From Bacillota bacterium (GTDB taxonomy: Bacteria; Bacillota; Sulfobacillia; Sulfobacillales; Sulfobacillaceae): 47,301 nt of DNA. This document shows, piece by piece, positions 1 to 8,034 of the stretch. The translations under genes were made by a program, and so were the position numbers. Location: assembly GCA_026627385.1 (NCBI GenBank), contig JAPNUR010000025.1:1-47301 (forward strand), written 5' to 3'. The notes beneath the pieces are model-generated. The model did not search any database. It saw nothing but the letters and a program-made list of their open reading frames with translations, and was not told the origin of the DNA. Numbering within the stretch: position 1 is the stretch's first letter; each line of letters opens with the position of its first letter.

Positions 1-496
1 CGCCAACTGAGCGTGGGCGATCGCCCCCTGGCGACCGCTTCCTGGGGTATTGCCTTCATCCCCTGTCACCCGTCCTCATGTGAGTTATCCACATCATTGA
101 CATAGACCGTCTTTCAAGCTTATGGGTTGAGACATACTTCATTGGCGGTGCTTCCTGCCGTGTCCTGCTGGGAACGGTGATTTTTTATGCGAGGTGAATC
201 CCAGCCTCTACCCGATCCCACCCCGAGTCACCGTGTTCCTTATGCAGCCACTGCGCCCACAGGTTTTATCATAGATCCGGAGTGATTGCTGAAAACAAAG
301 GTTCGAGCTGGGCCAGCTGAGACCTCTGAGGGCTTGTCTCACATCTTTAGAGAAACCCTGATCAATGGCGCGTTAAGCGCCCTCGCGAGAAGGTAATGAG
401 CTTACGGGGTGGCAAAGAAAGTCACCGCAGGGAATTTTTCCTGGCGCCAAAGGAGTTCGCTGAAAACCTGTCGAAGTAAGATGGGGGAGGCGAGCC
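1..496. other. Non-coding leader region before tdk
   Basis: I see no convincing gene in this stretch on either strand. It holds a possible terminator (158-186), a small hairpin with arms GGCGC/GCGCC at 367-381, and one perfect DnaA-box-like 9-mer, TTATCCACA, at 85-93. The first 150 bases may be the 3' flank of a gene lying outside the window. Short open frames that run into tdk in other frames have no ribosome binding site and look like chance. Confidence 0.5.
158..186 (+). terminator. Possible rho-independent terminator
   Basis: A stem of CCGTGTCC against GGGAACGG (one G-A mismatch, one G-T pair, four-base loop TGCT) is followed by TGATTTTTT. It would end transcription of a plus-strand gene lying before the window. 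The stem is short, so this is a moderate call. Confidence 0.4.
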
Positions 497-1087
497 ATGG
501 CAGGTTTAGTGAAAGTGATTACGGGGGAAATGTTCTCCGGCAAGTCACAGGAATTGGCCCGGCTCATTGGCGAAAGCCTTGGCCAGGGGCTTGAAGTGCA
601 AGTCTTCTACCCAGCGCACGCCGCCCGCGGCAGTCATCGCGACATCGACCAGCGCCTGTCCTCTATCAGGGGCGAGGGCAAACTGACGCTTCACCCGGTG
701 CCGGGCGGCAACGCACAATACATTGCTGACTGGACGCGCTGCACCACGGACGTGATTGCTATTGACGAAGCCCAATTCTTTTCCGATGATATTGTTCCAG
801 TAGTCAAGTCTCTTCGGCGCGAGGGGAAACTGGTGTTGATTGGCGGGTTAGATCAGGACTATTTGGAGCATCCTTTTGGACGCATGGGCGACTTGATGTG
901 CATAGCGAATGACGTTGTCAAAGTGCATACCTTTTGCGCCAGTTGCCGCCAGGACGATGCGTATATTTCTCATCGCGTGACTCGAGAACAGGATCAAGTG
1001 GTCATTGGCGATAACTATATCCCGCTGTGCGAGGACTGTTATCTCCTGGCCACGAACGGGCAGGCGATACCGCTATTCGTCGATTAG
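497..1087 (+). CDS. tdk: Thymidine kinase, type II (TK1-like)
   Basis: ATP-dependent kinase that converts thymidine to dTMP in the nucleotide salvage pathway, cytosolic. The 196-residue protein has the P-loop GEMFSGKS at residues 10-17, the Walker B-like DEAQFF at 90-95, and two zinc-binding cysteine pairs, C147/C150 (CASC) and C178/C181 (CEDC), the lasso/zinc domain typical of TK1-type enzymes. Length matches the family (about 190-200). The ATG is preceded by GGGGGAGG with good spacing. The next gene on the same strand starts inside or right after this one, so tdk, the TrmK-like gene and rnhA probably form one transcript. Confidence 0.95.
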   Translation: MAGLVKVITGEMFSGKSQELARLIGESLGQGLEVQVFYPAHAARGSHRDIDQRLSSIRGEGKLTLHPVPGGNAQYIADWTRCTTDVIAIDEAQFFSDDIVPVVKSLRREGKLVLIGGLDQDYLEHPFGRMGDLMCIANDVVKVHTFCASCRQDDAYISHRVTREQDQVVIGDNYIPLCEDCYLLATNGQAIPLFVD

Positions 1088-1722
1088 AACCGCGGCTGGA
1101 ATTGATTCGCACGTGGTGCCAGCCCTTTGGCGCCATTGCCGACATTGGCGCTCATGAAGGGCTTTTGGCACGTTGGCTGGCGCACGATGGGCATGTGGTT
1201 TGGGCCACGGAGCTTACTTCAGGAGGATTTCGGGAATTGTGTCGAGGGGTGGCAGGGTCCTCCGTGGTGGTGCGCCAGGGTAATGGCTTATTGCCCATTT
1301 TAAAGGTGCCGGTTGACGTCGTGATTTTGGCTGGATTGGGCGGGCAAACGATTCGCAGGATTTTGCGCCGCCGAGGCGACATGATGAGCCAACCCCTGTA
1401 CATTGTGCAACCCATTCCCGACGCCCTAACCTTTCACCAGGTGGTGGCGGCGGAGGGCTGGACGGTGGTACGGGCAGACATTGCCCAATACCGTGGTCGC
1501 TATTATCCGACATGGATGTTAACGATGTCTGGCCCACCTCATAACCTAGAGGTGGAGGAGGCGTTCATTCCCCGCGAATTCTGTCAGGCCGCGGGATATG
1601 CGGGCTGGCTGGAACGGGAACGCGACCGGCGCCGCCTGACGTTGCGATATCATCAGACGGAACGTCTTATCCAGGAGTTGGGCCTACTCGAACAGGAATT
1701 GGCGCGAATCAAGGGGGGCTAG
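1027..1722 (+). CDS. trmK: TrmK-like tRNA (adenine-N1)-methyltransferase
   Basis: Probable SAM-dependent methyltransferase of the TrmK family, which makes m1A at position 22 of tRNA. Visible signs are the SAM-binding motif ADIGAHEG at about residues 38-45 and the family motif VILAGLGGQTI at about 99-109, followed by a predicted helical C-terminal region rich in Arg and Glu, as in TrmK. The start is uncertain: the GTG used here overlaps tdk by 61 bases, has no clear ribosome binding site, and puts the SAM motif about 18 residues later than usual, so a start near 1084-1102 is possible. It sits between tdk and rnhA in the same direction. The methyl donor role is secure, the exact tRNA position is family inference. 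Confidence 0.8.
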   Translation: MRGLLSPGHERAGDTAIRRLEPRLELIRTWCQPFGAIADIGAHEGLLARWLAHDGHVVWATELTSGGFRELCRGVAGSSVVVRQGNGLLPILKVPVDVVILAGLGGQTIRRILRRRGDMMSQPLYIVQPIPDALTFHQVVAAEGWTVVRADIAQYRGRYYPTWMLTMSGPPHNLEVEEAFIPREFCQAAGYAGWLERERDRRRLTLRYHQTERLIQELGLLEQELARIKGG

Positions 1723-1724
1723 CC

Positions 1725-2195
1725 GTGCCAGGCGAATATCACGTGTATACGGACGGGGCATGCCAAAATAACCAGGCCCCGGGAGGGCAGCCGGGCGGAT
1801 GGGCGTGTGTGTTTGTCGACGGTCCCCGCTATCATGGCTTTGAGCCCCGCACCACCAATAACCGGATGGAAATGCGCGCCGCCATCGAAGCTTTGAAGCA
1901 CACTGAACCGGGAGCACGGGTGACAGTTTACAGCGATTCTGCCTACGTCACCAATGCCTTTTTGCAAAACTGGTTTCAGGGATGGGAGCGCCGCGGGTGG
2001 CTGAATGCCAAGGGTGAGCCCGTCGAGAACCAAGACTTGTGGCGGGAACTGAAACAACTGAACGATGATCGCCGGGTCACCTGGGTGAAAGTCCGCGGTC
2101 ATAGTGGCAACCCCTACAATGAAGCAGCGGATGCTCTCGCGGTCCAAGCCATCCGCGAAGGACTGGCACGAGGTGGCTCTTCTGGACATACCTAA
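1725..2195 (+). CDS. rnhA: Ribonuclease HI
   Basis: Endonuclease that cuts the RNA strand of RNA-DNA hybrids, for example R-loops and Okazaki primers. The 156-residue protein carries the full DEDD set: D10 in YTDGA, E49 in NRMEM, D71 in YSDSA and D136, with the catalytic-loop histidine H126 in RGHSG. Length is normal for bacterial RNase HI. The GTG start lies two bases after the stop of the TrmK-like gene and is preceded by AAGGGGGG. The RNase P RNA gene starts about 40 bases downstream behind its own promoter. Confidence 0.95.
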   Translation: MPGEYHVYTDGACQNNQAPGGQPGGWACVFVDGPRYHGFEPRTTNNRMEMRAAIEALKHTEPGARVTVYSDSAYVTNAFLQNWFQGWERRGWLNAKGEPVENQDLWRELKQLNDDRRVTWVKVRGHSGNPYNEAADALAVQAIREGLARGGSSGHT

Positions 2196-2217
2196 CCGAG
2201 AACTGCCGTGTGGTTTG

Positions 2218-2226
2218 TGATATAAT
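2218..2226 (+). promoter_or_regulatory. Extended -10 promoter of rnpB
   Basis: TGATATAAT is a perfect TATAAT preceded by TGN, an extended -10 element. It is placed so that transcription would start at about 2233-2238, exactly where the P1 helix of RNase P RNA begins. No good -35 hexamer is visible, which is usual for extended -10 promoters. Confidence 0.65.
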
Positions 2227-2234
2227 GAGGCGTT

Positions 2235-2591
2235 GTTGGCGAGTTAGCCAGACGATCGCGGGCAACACGCCGAAAGGGGTTGCCTGAGGAAAGTCCGAGC
2301 TGCACAGAGCAGGGTGCTGGATAACGTCCAGTGGGGGCGACCCTAAGGAAAGTGCCACAGAAAACAAACCGCCATGGACTCATGGCAAGGATGAAACGGT
2401 GCGGTAAGAGCGCACCAGAGGTCAGGTGACTGGCCTGCTTGGCAAACCCCACCCGCAGCAAGACCGAATAGGGGAAGGATGAGGTGGCTCGCTGACTTCC
2501 CGGGTAGGTCGCTGGAGGCGTTCGGCAACGAACGTCCTAGATAAATGATCGTCCACGACAGAACTCGGCTTATGGCTAACTCGCCGCCAAC
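2235..2591 (+). ncRNA. rnpB: RNase P RNA, bacterial type A-like
   Basis: Catalytic RNA that matures the 5' ends of tRNAs. The P1 helix is a perfect 13-bp pairing of 2238-2250 (GGCGAGTTAGCCA) with 2573-2585. The universal core is present: GAGGAAAGTCC at 2286-2296, a downstream CACAGAAA stretch with the ACCGCC-containing region, AGATAAATGA at 2539-2548 and ACAGAACTCGGCTTA at 2558-2572. The overall size of about 350 bases and the arrangement fit the ancestral (A) type. The ends are set from P1, so they are accurate to a few bases. Protein-like frames across this region are chance. Confidence 0.95.
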
Positions 2592-2659
2592 CTTCCGCAT
2601 TTTCCCGACAACGCGCTGTTAACCGGCTAATGATGCGGTCTTGATGAATGCCCGGGCCA

Positions 2660-3112
2660 TCAAATCCCAAGGCCGCCTTGGACCCATCCAGCGGTCGTGC
2701 TGATGCGCGGCGGCAACGGAAAGGGACGCCCGCTAATGACATCGGCCAGGGTCACGGAGCCCAAGCTCTGATCGACGCAGGCCTCTAAGGCTTGCCACAT
2801 GACAGGATTGACACACTCCCGGCACTGGTGCGTGGCGCAGTCACAAAAGGTGATGGGGCCTTGCAAGACATTCACAATTTCAGACAAGGTAATGTATGCC
2901 GGCGGGCGCGCCAATTGGTAGCCGCCGTGTGGCCCCCGGGTGCTCATGACGAACCGCGCCCGACGCATCGGCAACAGCAATTGCTCTAAGTACTTCTCTG
3001 ACTGGTTTAGCGCTTCTGAAAGCTGGCGAACCGAGACCGGCTGGTTTCGGGCATCGGCCAAAAAGGCTAAAATCTGCAGGCCAATTTTTAGCGAAGTTTT
3101 CAGTCCGTTCAT
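2660..3112 (-). CDS. Rrf2-family regulator, CymR/IscR-like
   Basis: Winged-helix DNA-binding protein of the Rrf2 family. The N-terminal half has the usual recognition region (SVRQLSEALNQSEKYLEQLL, followed by the GPHGGYQLARP wing at about residues 60-70). A cysteine cluster, C90, C92, C97 and C100, lies where IscR and NsrR carry Fe-S ligands; Bacillus CymR lacks such cysteines. Its ATG overlaps the stop of cysK by four bases (ATGA), so the two are translationally coupled. The context argues for control of cysteine synthesis, possibly through complex formation with CysK as known for CymR, but the cysteines suggest direct Fe-S or redox sensing. Function in detail is inference. Confidence 0.85.
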   Translation of the reverse strand: MNGLKTSLKIGLQILAFLADARNQPVSVRQLSEALNQSEKYLEQLLLPMRRARFVMSTRGPHGGYQLARPPAYITLSEIVNVLQGPITFCDCATHQCRECVNPVMWQALEACVDQSLGSVTLADVISGRPFPLPPRISTTAGWVQGGLGI

Positions 3113-4035
3113 GCGGATCCCTCCTGAAACAAGGCGGTCGAAAGATATCGTTCGGCGTAATCGGGCAAAATGACGACAGCCAGTCCAGACGGGCGGTAAG
3201 TGCTCAGCGCAATGCGGGCGGCCTCAACGGCAGCCCCGCTGGAAATGCCCACAGCCAGCCCTTCTTCCCGCATCAGCTGTTTGGCGCGGAGAATGGCCAC
3301 CTGATCTGAAACGGCCACCAAGCGATCGTAGATCGTTTGGTCCAAAATGGCAGGAATAAACCCGGCGCCAATCCCTTGAATGCGATGGGGCCCGGGCGGT
3401 CCACCGGACAGGACGGGGGATTCTTGAGGCTCGACCCCCACGATGTGAATGGCCGGATTTTTCTCACGCAAAAACCGGCCCGCTCCGGTAATCGTGCCTC
3501 CGGTGCCGATGCCCGCAATGAAGGCGGCGACTTGGCCTTCCGTGTCCTGCCAAATTTCTGGACCAGTGGTTTCGTAGTGGATCGCGACATTCGCTGGATT
3601 TTCAAATTGCTGGAGGATGACAGATCCAGGAATGGTGGCCTTGAGTTCTAGCGCTTTGGCCACGGCCCCACGCATCCCCTCAGCCCCTGGGGTGAGAATC
3701 ACTTCGGCCCCAAACCCTTGCATCATCACCCGCCGTTCGATGCTGGCGGTTTCTGGCATGGTAATGATGGCGCGATATCCGCGTGCGGCCGCTACCCACG
3801 CCAGACCAATCCCGGTATTGCCTGAGGTCGGCTCGATGATGGTGCCTCCGCGGGCGAGCTCCCCCTTTTCTTCCGCCGCACGAATCATCGCCCAGGCAAT
3901 GCGGTCCTTGACGCTGCCGCCAGGATTTTTGGCCTCCCACTTTCCGTAGACAGCCCAGCCCGTTTCCTCCGAGAGGCGTTGAAGGCGGATGAGCGGTGTG
4001 GCCCCAATAGCGTCAATGACCGATTCATAACGCAT
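3109..4035 (-). CDS. cysK: Cysteine synthase (O-acetylserine sulfhydrylase)
   Basis: PLP enzyme that makes L-cysteine from O-acetylserine and sulfide, the last step of cysteine synthesis. The 308-residue protein has the PLP lysine K43 in NPGGSVKDR, the substrate loop TSGNTG at about 70-75, and the phosphate-binding GTGGT at 177-181. Length is typical. It lies between an OsmC-like gene and the Rrf2 regulator on the same strand and overlaps the regulator by four bases. A second cysK-type gene is present at 38236-39195, so the genome has at least two; which is the main housekeeping enzyme cannot be told from sequence. Confidence 0.93.
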   Translation of the reverse strand: MRYESVIDAIGATPLIRLQRLSEETGWAVYGKWEAKNPGGSVKDRIAWAMIRAAEEKGELARGGTIIEPTSGNTGIGLAWVAAARGYRAIITMPETASIERRVMMQGFGAEVILTPGAEGMRGAVAKALELKATIPGSVILQQFENPANVAIHYETTGPEIWQDTEGQVAAFIAGIGTGGTITGAGRFLREKNPAIHIVGVEPQESPVLSGGPPGPHRIQGIGAGFIPAILDQTIYDRLVAVSDQVAILRAKQLMREEGLAVGISSGAAVEAARIALSTYRPSGLAVVILPDYAERYLSTALFQEGSA

Positions 4036-4059
4036 GCGCTGTTCCCCCCTGTCGCCCGC

Positions 4060-4497
4060 CTACCGTGATTCTACGTGCCACGATTCGTTTAAGTGGACGC
4101 CCGCTGCCTCCATCAAGCGGTGCACGGGACAACGCCGCCCTACTTCCTGTTGGAGCCAGGGGCCCTGGCTGTCGGGCACGCCGGTTACCCGAACTTGGAG
4201 CGTGATCGTGTGAAAAAAGGGCGCCACGTTCGGATCGCCCATGAGGCCGCGCGGATCGAGCGCGCCTTCCGCGTGGTATTCGGCTTCGACGTTTGGCCAC
4301 CCGCGTTCCGCCGCTATTATTTGCAAAACGACAGTCATACAACCCGTCAACGATCCTAAAAGGAGTTCTAGCGGGTTCGGTTTACTCTCATCACCACTCT
4401 GACGCGTTTCAGCACACGAGAATTCCGCCGTGGCCGTGCGGTGGTACGCTTCCGATCCCCGAGCTTTGGTGTCGACGACGAAGGTCATGTCAGCCAT
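4060..4497 (-). CDS. OsmC/Ohr-family thiol peroxidase-like protein
   Basis: Member of the OsmC/Ohr superfamily, small proteins that reduce organic hydroperoxides with a cysteine pair. With the ATG at 4497, C53 sits in the family motif NPLELLLGSLTGCMTV and the second cysteine C123 in RRCPVHRL, so both catalytic cysteines are kept. An upstream ATG would add seven residues, but the GGGGG ribosome binding site fits the start used here (or the ATG just before it). The gene is 15-36 bases from murI and cysK on the same strand. Likely an oxidative-stress function; the physiological peroxide is unknown. Confidence 0.87.
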   Translation of the reverse strand: MADMTFVVDTKARGSEAYHRTATAEFSCAETRQSGDESKPNPLELLLGSLTGCMTVVLQIIAAERGWPNVEAEYHAEGALDPRGLMGDPNVAPFFHTITLQVRVTGVPDSQGPWLQQEVGRRCPVHRLMEAAGVHLNESWHVESR

Positions 4498-4533
4498 CAT
4501 GATGTCCCCCAATTTCATATCGTGTTAATAGGA

Positions 4534-5388
4534 TTATCCGAAATTGGTGGGGATGTTGTCAAGCAGCGGGGCATCCTTGTTGACGAGGCTGGCGTGCTGC
4601 CAAGCGAGGGCGTGAGCGACCAAGGGAATGTCTGGGCACAACTTGCTCGCGATCTGGCTAAAATGATGCGGATCGGCGGTGGTCCAGGCAGCCACCGTAT
4701 CGGGCACAATGGTTTCTGCCGCGGAGAGTCCAAACGCGGTCAGAGCAGCCCCCACCTCTTCACCGGGATCCACAATCTGGGCAGCCTGACCCACGACGCG
4801 GTTAAAGGCTTGGCGCATATGCGGAAAGTGAGTGCAGCCGAGGATGATGGTGTCGACCCCGGTGTCGAGGACAGGCTCAACGCACTGGCGCACCTTGTCT
4901 TCCACGTGATATCCTTCAGTATCCCCGTTTTCTGCCATGCTGACGAGGATGGGGCAGGGCTTGGCCACCACCGTGAGGTTCGGATCGAGGGATTTTAAGG
5001 TTCGCGGGTATAGGCGCGAACGGTACGTGGATTCAGTGGAAAGGACGCCAATCTTGCCATTTTTGGTGACGGCAGCGGCCCGCCGCGCGGCGGGTTCTAC
5101 CACGCCAATCACCGGAACCGGAGAACGGGCCTCCGCATCTTTGAGGGCGGCGGCGGTTGCCGTGTTGCAGGCAATCACCACGGCACTCGCGCCGCTACTG
5201 ATAAAGAAGTCGAGAAACGCCAAAAACCACTGCCGCACGTCCTCCAGGGACTTCTCCCCGTATGGGAAATGACAGCTGTCGGCTCCGTAAATAAAGCGGT
5301 ACTGGGGCAGTTGCTGCCGTAGCGTGCGCAATACCGTCAGGCCGCCTTCGCCGGAATCGAAGAGGGCAATGGGACCCTCCCGCGCCAT
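4534..5388 (-). CDS. murI: Glutamate racemase
   Basis: Cofactor-independent enzyme that converts L-glutamate to the D-glutamate of peptidoglycan. The two catalytic cysteines are clear: C74 in ACNTATA and C185 in GCTHFPH, and the N-terminal FDSGEGG loop (10-16) is the family signature. The protein is 284 residues, about 15-20 longer than many MurI proteins, with the extra part at the C-terminus. Start ATG follows GAGGTGATAAC. It lies between dapL and the OsmC-like gene, so two cell-wall precursor genes (D-Glu and meso-DAP) are probably co-transcribed. Confidence 0.94.
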   Translation of the reverse strand: MAREGPIALFDSGEGGLTVLRTLRQQLPQYRFIYGADSCHFPYGEKSLEDVRQWFLAFLDFFISSGASAVVIACNTATAAALKDAEARSPVPVIGVVEPAARRAAAVTKNGKIGVLSTESTYRSRLYPRTLKSLDPNLTVVAKPCPILVSMAENGDTEGYHVEDKVRQCVEPVLDTGVDTIILGCTHFPHMRQAFNRVVGQAAQIVDPGEEVGAALTAFGLSAAETIVPDTVAAWTTADPHHFSQIASKLCPDIPLVAHALAWQHASLVNKDAPLLDNIPTNFG

Positions 5389-5430
5389 GTTATCACCTCA
5401 GTTGTTATGCGTGAGTTTTACGGAAAAAGA

Positions 5431-6603
5431 TTATGCGAGTTGGCTCATGGCGCGCTTCATGCGTTGCATCGCTTCGACTAGCCGGTCGGTCGCGGTGGTC
5501 AGCGAAATGCGAAGCCATCCCTCGCCGGCGCGGCCATAGGCTGCCCCCGGTGCAAGCACCACTTGGGCCTGTTCGACAAAATAGCGACTGGCCTCACTTG
5601 AGGTCATCTGCTGGGGGGTCGAAAACCATACGTAAAAGGTGGACAACGGCGTGAAGACGTCCAGGTTCATCTCGTGGAGAGCTCGAAGGACAATGTCCCG
5701 GCGCTCTTGATAGAGGCGGTTTTGTTCAGTAAACACCGGGTATGGATCGCGCGTTAAGGCGACGATCGCAGCGTCTTGTACGGCGGTAAACGCCCCAGAA
5801 TCTAAATGGCTTTTGAGCGTGCCTAGGGCGCGCACCGCGTCGCGATTGCCGACGGCCGCGGCAATGCGCCAACCGGTCATGTTAAAGGGCTTGGACAAGG
5901 AATAAAACTCGATGGCGATGTCCCGGGCTTCCGGGATCTGCAACACGCTGGGGGCCTGGTATCCGTCAAATCCGATTTCCGCGTACGCTAAATCGCTGCA
6001 AAGCAGAATATCGTATTCCCGGCACAGGTGAACCACTTCGCGATAAAAGTCGAGGCTCGCCACGGCTCCCGTGGGATTGTTGGGATAATTGACCCAGAGC
6101 ATTTTGGCGCGCCGTAAAATCTCTTCGGGAATATCCCGAAAGTCGGGAAGAAATTGACGCTCCGCTGTCAACGGCAGCGGATAGACCTCGGCACCGGCCA
6201 GAATCGCTTGGGTGGAGTACACGGGATAGCTGGGATCAGGAACCAACACCACATCGCCGGGCCCGGCCATAGCCCATGTCAAATGCGCGATCCCTTCTTT
6301 AGATCCAATGAGACCCACGACTTCCGACAACGGATCGAGCGCGATGGAAAACCGCCGTTGGTACCATTCGCTCATCGCCCGGCGGAACGCGACACTGCCC
6401 CAGTAGTCGGGATAACGGTGATTGGCCGGGTTGGCGGCCGCTTCTTGCAACGCGCTGACGATGTACGGTGGCGTCGGTTGGTCGGGATCGCCAATCCCCA
6501 AATTAATCATGTCATACCCTTGCGCCTGTTTTTCAGCCACAATCCGGTCCAACTCTAAAAATAAATAGGGCGGGAGTTTTTCCATCCGCGCGGTCATTTT
6601 CAT
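5431..6603 (-). CDS. dapL: LL-diaminopimelate aminotransferase-type class I aminotransferase
   Basis: PLP-dependent class I/II aminotransferase. Motifs are LGIGDPDQPTP at 35-45, NYPNNPTG at 172-179, the PLP lysine K238 in SLSKPFNMTGWR and the substrate-binding R246. This set and the 390-residue length match DapL, which makes LL-diaminopimelate in one step from tetrahydrodipicolinate for lysine and peptidoglycan. Start ATG follows AAAGGAG. The adjacent murI supports a cell-wall role. A related aspartate/alanine aminotransferase is the main alternative because specificity within this fold is hard to read from motifs. Confidence 0.85.
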   Translation of the reverse strand: MKMTARMEKLPPYLFLELDRIVAEKQAQGYDMINLGIGDPDQPTPPYIVSALQEAAANPANHRYPDYWGSVAFRRAMSEWYQRRFSIALDPLSEVVGLIGSKEGIAHLTWAMAGPGDVVLVPDPSYPVYSTQAILAGAEVYPLPLTAERQFLPDFRDIPEEILRRAKMLWVNYPNNPTGAVASLDFYREVVHLCREYDILLCSDLAYAEIGFDGYQAPSVLQIPEARDIAIEFYSLSKPFNMTGWRIAAAVGNRDAVRALGTLKSHLDSGAFTAVQDAAIVALTRDPYPVFTEQNRLYQERRDIVLRALHEMNLDVFTPLSTFYVWFSTPQQMTSSEASRYFVEQAQVVLAPGAAYGRAGEGWLRISLTTATDRLVEAMQRMKRAMSQLA

Positions 6604-6721
6604 GCAGCGTTCGCTCCTTTACCAAACATGACGTCGACTATCGTATGCCGATGATATGGTAAGGGTACACGAAAGCGCAGGCCGACAGCAATCTCCAACC
6701 AAAAATTCTGGCCCACTTTCC

Positions 6722-7048
6722 TTATTTTGCGGTTGGCAGAAAAATCCATGTGTTAGCCCATTCATGCAGGGCCTGCATGACCGGTGCGAGATCGCGCCCC
6801 TTGGCAGTTAAGGAGTACTCCACGCGCACGGGGGTATCAGGGTAGACGCGACGGTCCACAATCCCTTCCGCTTCTAATTCTTTGAGCCGTTCGGCTAGCA
6901 TCCGATCGCTCACTTGCGGAATAGCCTGGGCAATCTCCGAAAAACGCTGGGGATGCTGCAGCAAGACTTCGATAATAAGGCCCGTCCAGCGCTTGCCAAT
7001 GAGTCCCACGGCTGCCTCGAAGCGCGGACACAGATCAAACTCCTTCAT
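6722..7048 (-). CDS. HxlR-family regulator, YodB/CatR-like
   Basis: Winged-helix repressor of the HxlR (DUF24) family, 108 residues. The core (VGLIGKRWTGLIIEVLL, then QVSDRMLAERLKELEAEGIV) closely follows Bacillus YodB. It keeps one N-terminal cysteine, C7, at the place of the quinone- and diamide-sensing Cys of YodB/CatR. The ATG follows GAAAGGAGGAGGG, a strong site. It is divergent from a WrbA quinone reductase gene, and a perfect palindrome lies between them. The obvious model, by analogy to YodB, is a repressor that is inactivated by quinone or thiol stress and then releases wrbA and itself. Confidence 0.92.
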   Translation of the reverse strand: MKEFDLCPRFEAAVGLIGKRWTGLIIEVLLQHPQRFSEIAQAIPQVSDRMLAERLKELEAEGIVDRRVYPDTPVRVEYSLTAKGRDLAPVMQALHEWANTWIFLPTAK

Positions 7049-7135
7049 CTTCCCTCCTCCTTTCTCGCGTTGTACCGTATGGGGTCAATGGGACGCTAAC
7101 AGAGACTCTTTGCTACGTATTATAACTCCAGCCTC

Positions 7136-7164
7136 TTGACAATTGAAACAACAGCGTTTTTACT
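7136..7164 (+). promoter_or_regulatory. Probable wrbA promoter
   Basis: A perfect -35 TTGACA (7136-7141) is followed after 17 bases by TTTACT (7159-7164), four of six matches to TATAAT. The palindrome at 7174-7194 would cover about +3 to +23 of the transcript, a classic repressor position. Confidence 0.5.
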
Positions 7165-7173
7165 AGAAGTATG

Positions 7174-7194
7174 TTGCTAACAAAATGTTAGCAA
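7174..7194. promoter_or_regulatory. Perfect 21-bp palindromic operator candidate
   Basis: TTGCTAACA-AAA-TGTTAGCAA: two perfect 9-base arms around a 3-base centre. It lies between the divergent hxlR and wrbA genes and directly behind the wrbA promoter candidate, so it is the likely binding site of the HxlR-type dimer. That the regulator binds here is inference. Confidence 0.75.
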
Positions 7195-7361
7195 TAAGAC
7201 GGCAGGCAAGAGCGCATGCTAGGAAACATGCCGCGTTGTGCGCGTTGAACGAAAACCCATGGATCAAAAGATGATGCCCGATCAATGGGCGGCGAGTATT
7301 AACTTAACGAAAAAAGCGGGCATATGCGCATCATGAGAATGACGAAGAAGGGGGAAGCACG

Positions 7362-7970
7362 ATGTCCGCAGTCAAAATCGCGGTGATTTACTATAGCGCC
7401 ACGGGTACCAATTATCAAATGGCGTTAGAAGCTGAAAAAGCGGCCAAAGAATTGGGGGCCGAGGTGCGGTTGAGGCGGGTGAAAGAGTTAGCGCCCGATG
7501 AAGCCATCCAGTCCAACCCTCAGTGGAAGGATCACGTGCAAAAGACGGCACACGTGCCCGTCGCAACATTGGAGGATCTAGAATGGGCTGACGGCATCGT
7601 CTTTTCGGTTCCCACGCGATTTGGCAACATGGCAGCGCAGATGAAGCAGTTTTTGGACACCGCTGGACCTCTTTGGGCCCAAGGCAAGCTCACCAATAAA
7701 GTGGTGACGGCCATGAGTTCGGCAGCCAATCCTCATGGCGGCCAAGAAGCAACCCTTCTGTCGCTGTACACGATGATGTATCACTGGGGCGCCGTCGTGG
7801 TGACACCGGGTTACACCGATGAAAAAATTTATGCTGCTGGCGGTAACCCGTATGGTACGTCGACCACCGCTGGTGCCGTGTCGCCCGAGGTGCTCGCGGC
7901 CGTGCGTCATCAGACTGCGCGTTTAGTGGATATCACGCGGCGCGTTAAGCAGGTACCGGCCATGGTCTAG
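7362..7970 (+). CDS. wrbA: WrbA-type NAD(P)H:quinone oxidoreductase
   Basis: Flavodoxin-like FMN enzyme that reduces quinones by two electrons and so avoids semiquinone radicals; soluble tetramer in the family. The FMN phosphate loop SATGTN is at 12-17 and the WrbA signature PTRFGNM at 84-90, followed by GPLWAQGKL and the SAANPHGGQE loop. The 202-residue length is right. The ATG follows AAGGGGGAAG. The gene is divergent from an HxlR regulator with a conserved sensing cysteine and is ended by a strong terminator, so it is a single-gene unit. Confidence 0.95.
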   Translation: MSAVKIAVIYYSATGTNYQMALEAEKAAKELGAEVRLRRVKELAPDEAIQSNPQWKDHVQKTAHVPVATLEDLEWADGIVFSVPTRFGNMAAQMKQFLDTAGPLWAQGKLTNKVVTAMSSAANPHGGQEATLLSLYTMMYHWGAVVVTPGYTDEKIYAAGGNPYGTSTTAGAVSPEVLAAVRHQTARLVDITRRVKQVPAMV

Positions 7971-7991
7971 CCTCGCTTCAGGTGTTCGGTC

Positions 7992-8022
7992 AAAGAGCCC
8001 CTAAATACGCGGGGCTCTTTTT
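7992..8022 (+). terminator. Rho-independent terminator of wrbA
   Basis: Perfect 10-bp stem AAAGAGCCCC / GGGGCTCTTT with a 9-base loop, ending in a run of T. Because the left arm starts with AAA it may also stop the convergent small gene on the minus strand. Confidence 0.92.
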
Positions 8023-8034
8023 GCACCATGAACC

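Larger units (their letters stand above)
7049..7361. promoter_or_regulatory. hxlR-wrbA divergent control region
   Basis: This 313-base stretch has no gene. It holds a wrbA promoter candidate, a perfect palindrome immediately downstream of it, and on the minus strand a TATAAT (reading 7124 to 7119) that can serve hxlR. The remaining part, 7195-7345, is a long leader for wrbA without a recognised structure; a 25-codon frame starting at 7259 has no ribosome binding site. Confidence 0.6.

Noticed and set aside
85-93. Perfect DnaA-box-like TTATCCACA suggesting an origin
   Set aside because: Only one copy is seen and no dnaA, dnaN or A/T-rich unwinding region is present, so chance is likely.
409-594. 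Short frame upstream of and into tdk
   Set aside because: No ribosome binding site and it runs through the real tdk start in another frame.
7259-7336. 25-codon leader peptide before wrbA
   Set aside because: No ribosome binding site and ordinary composition.
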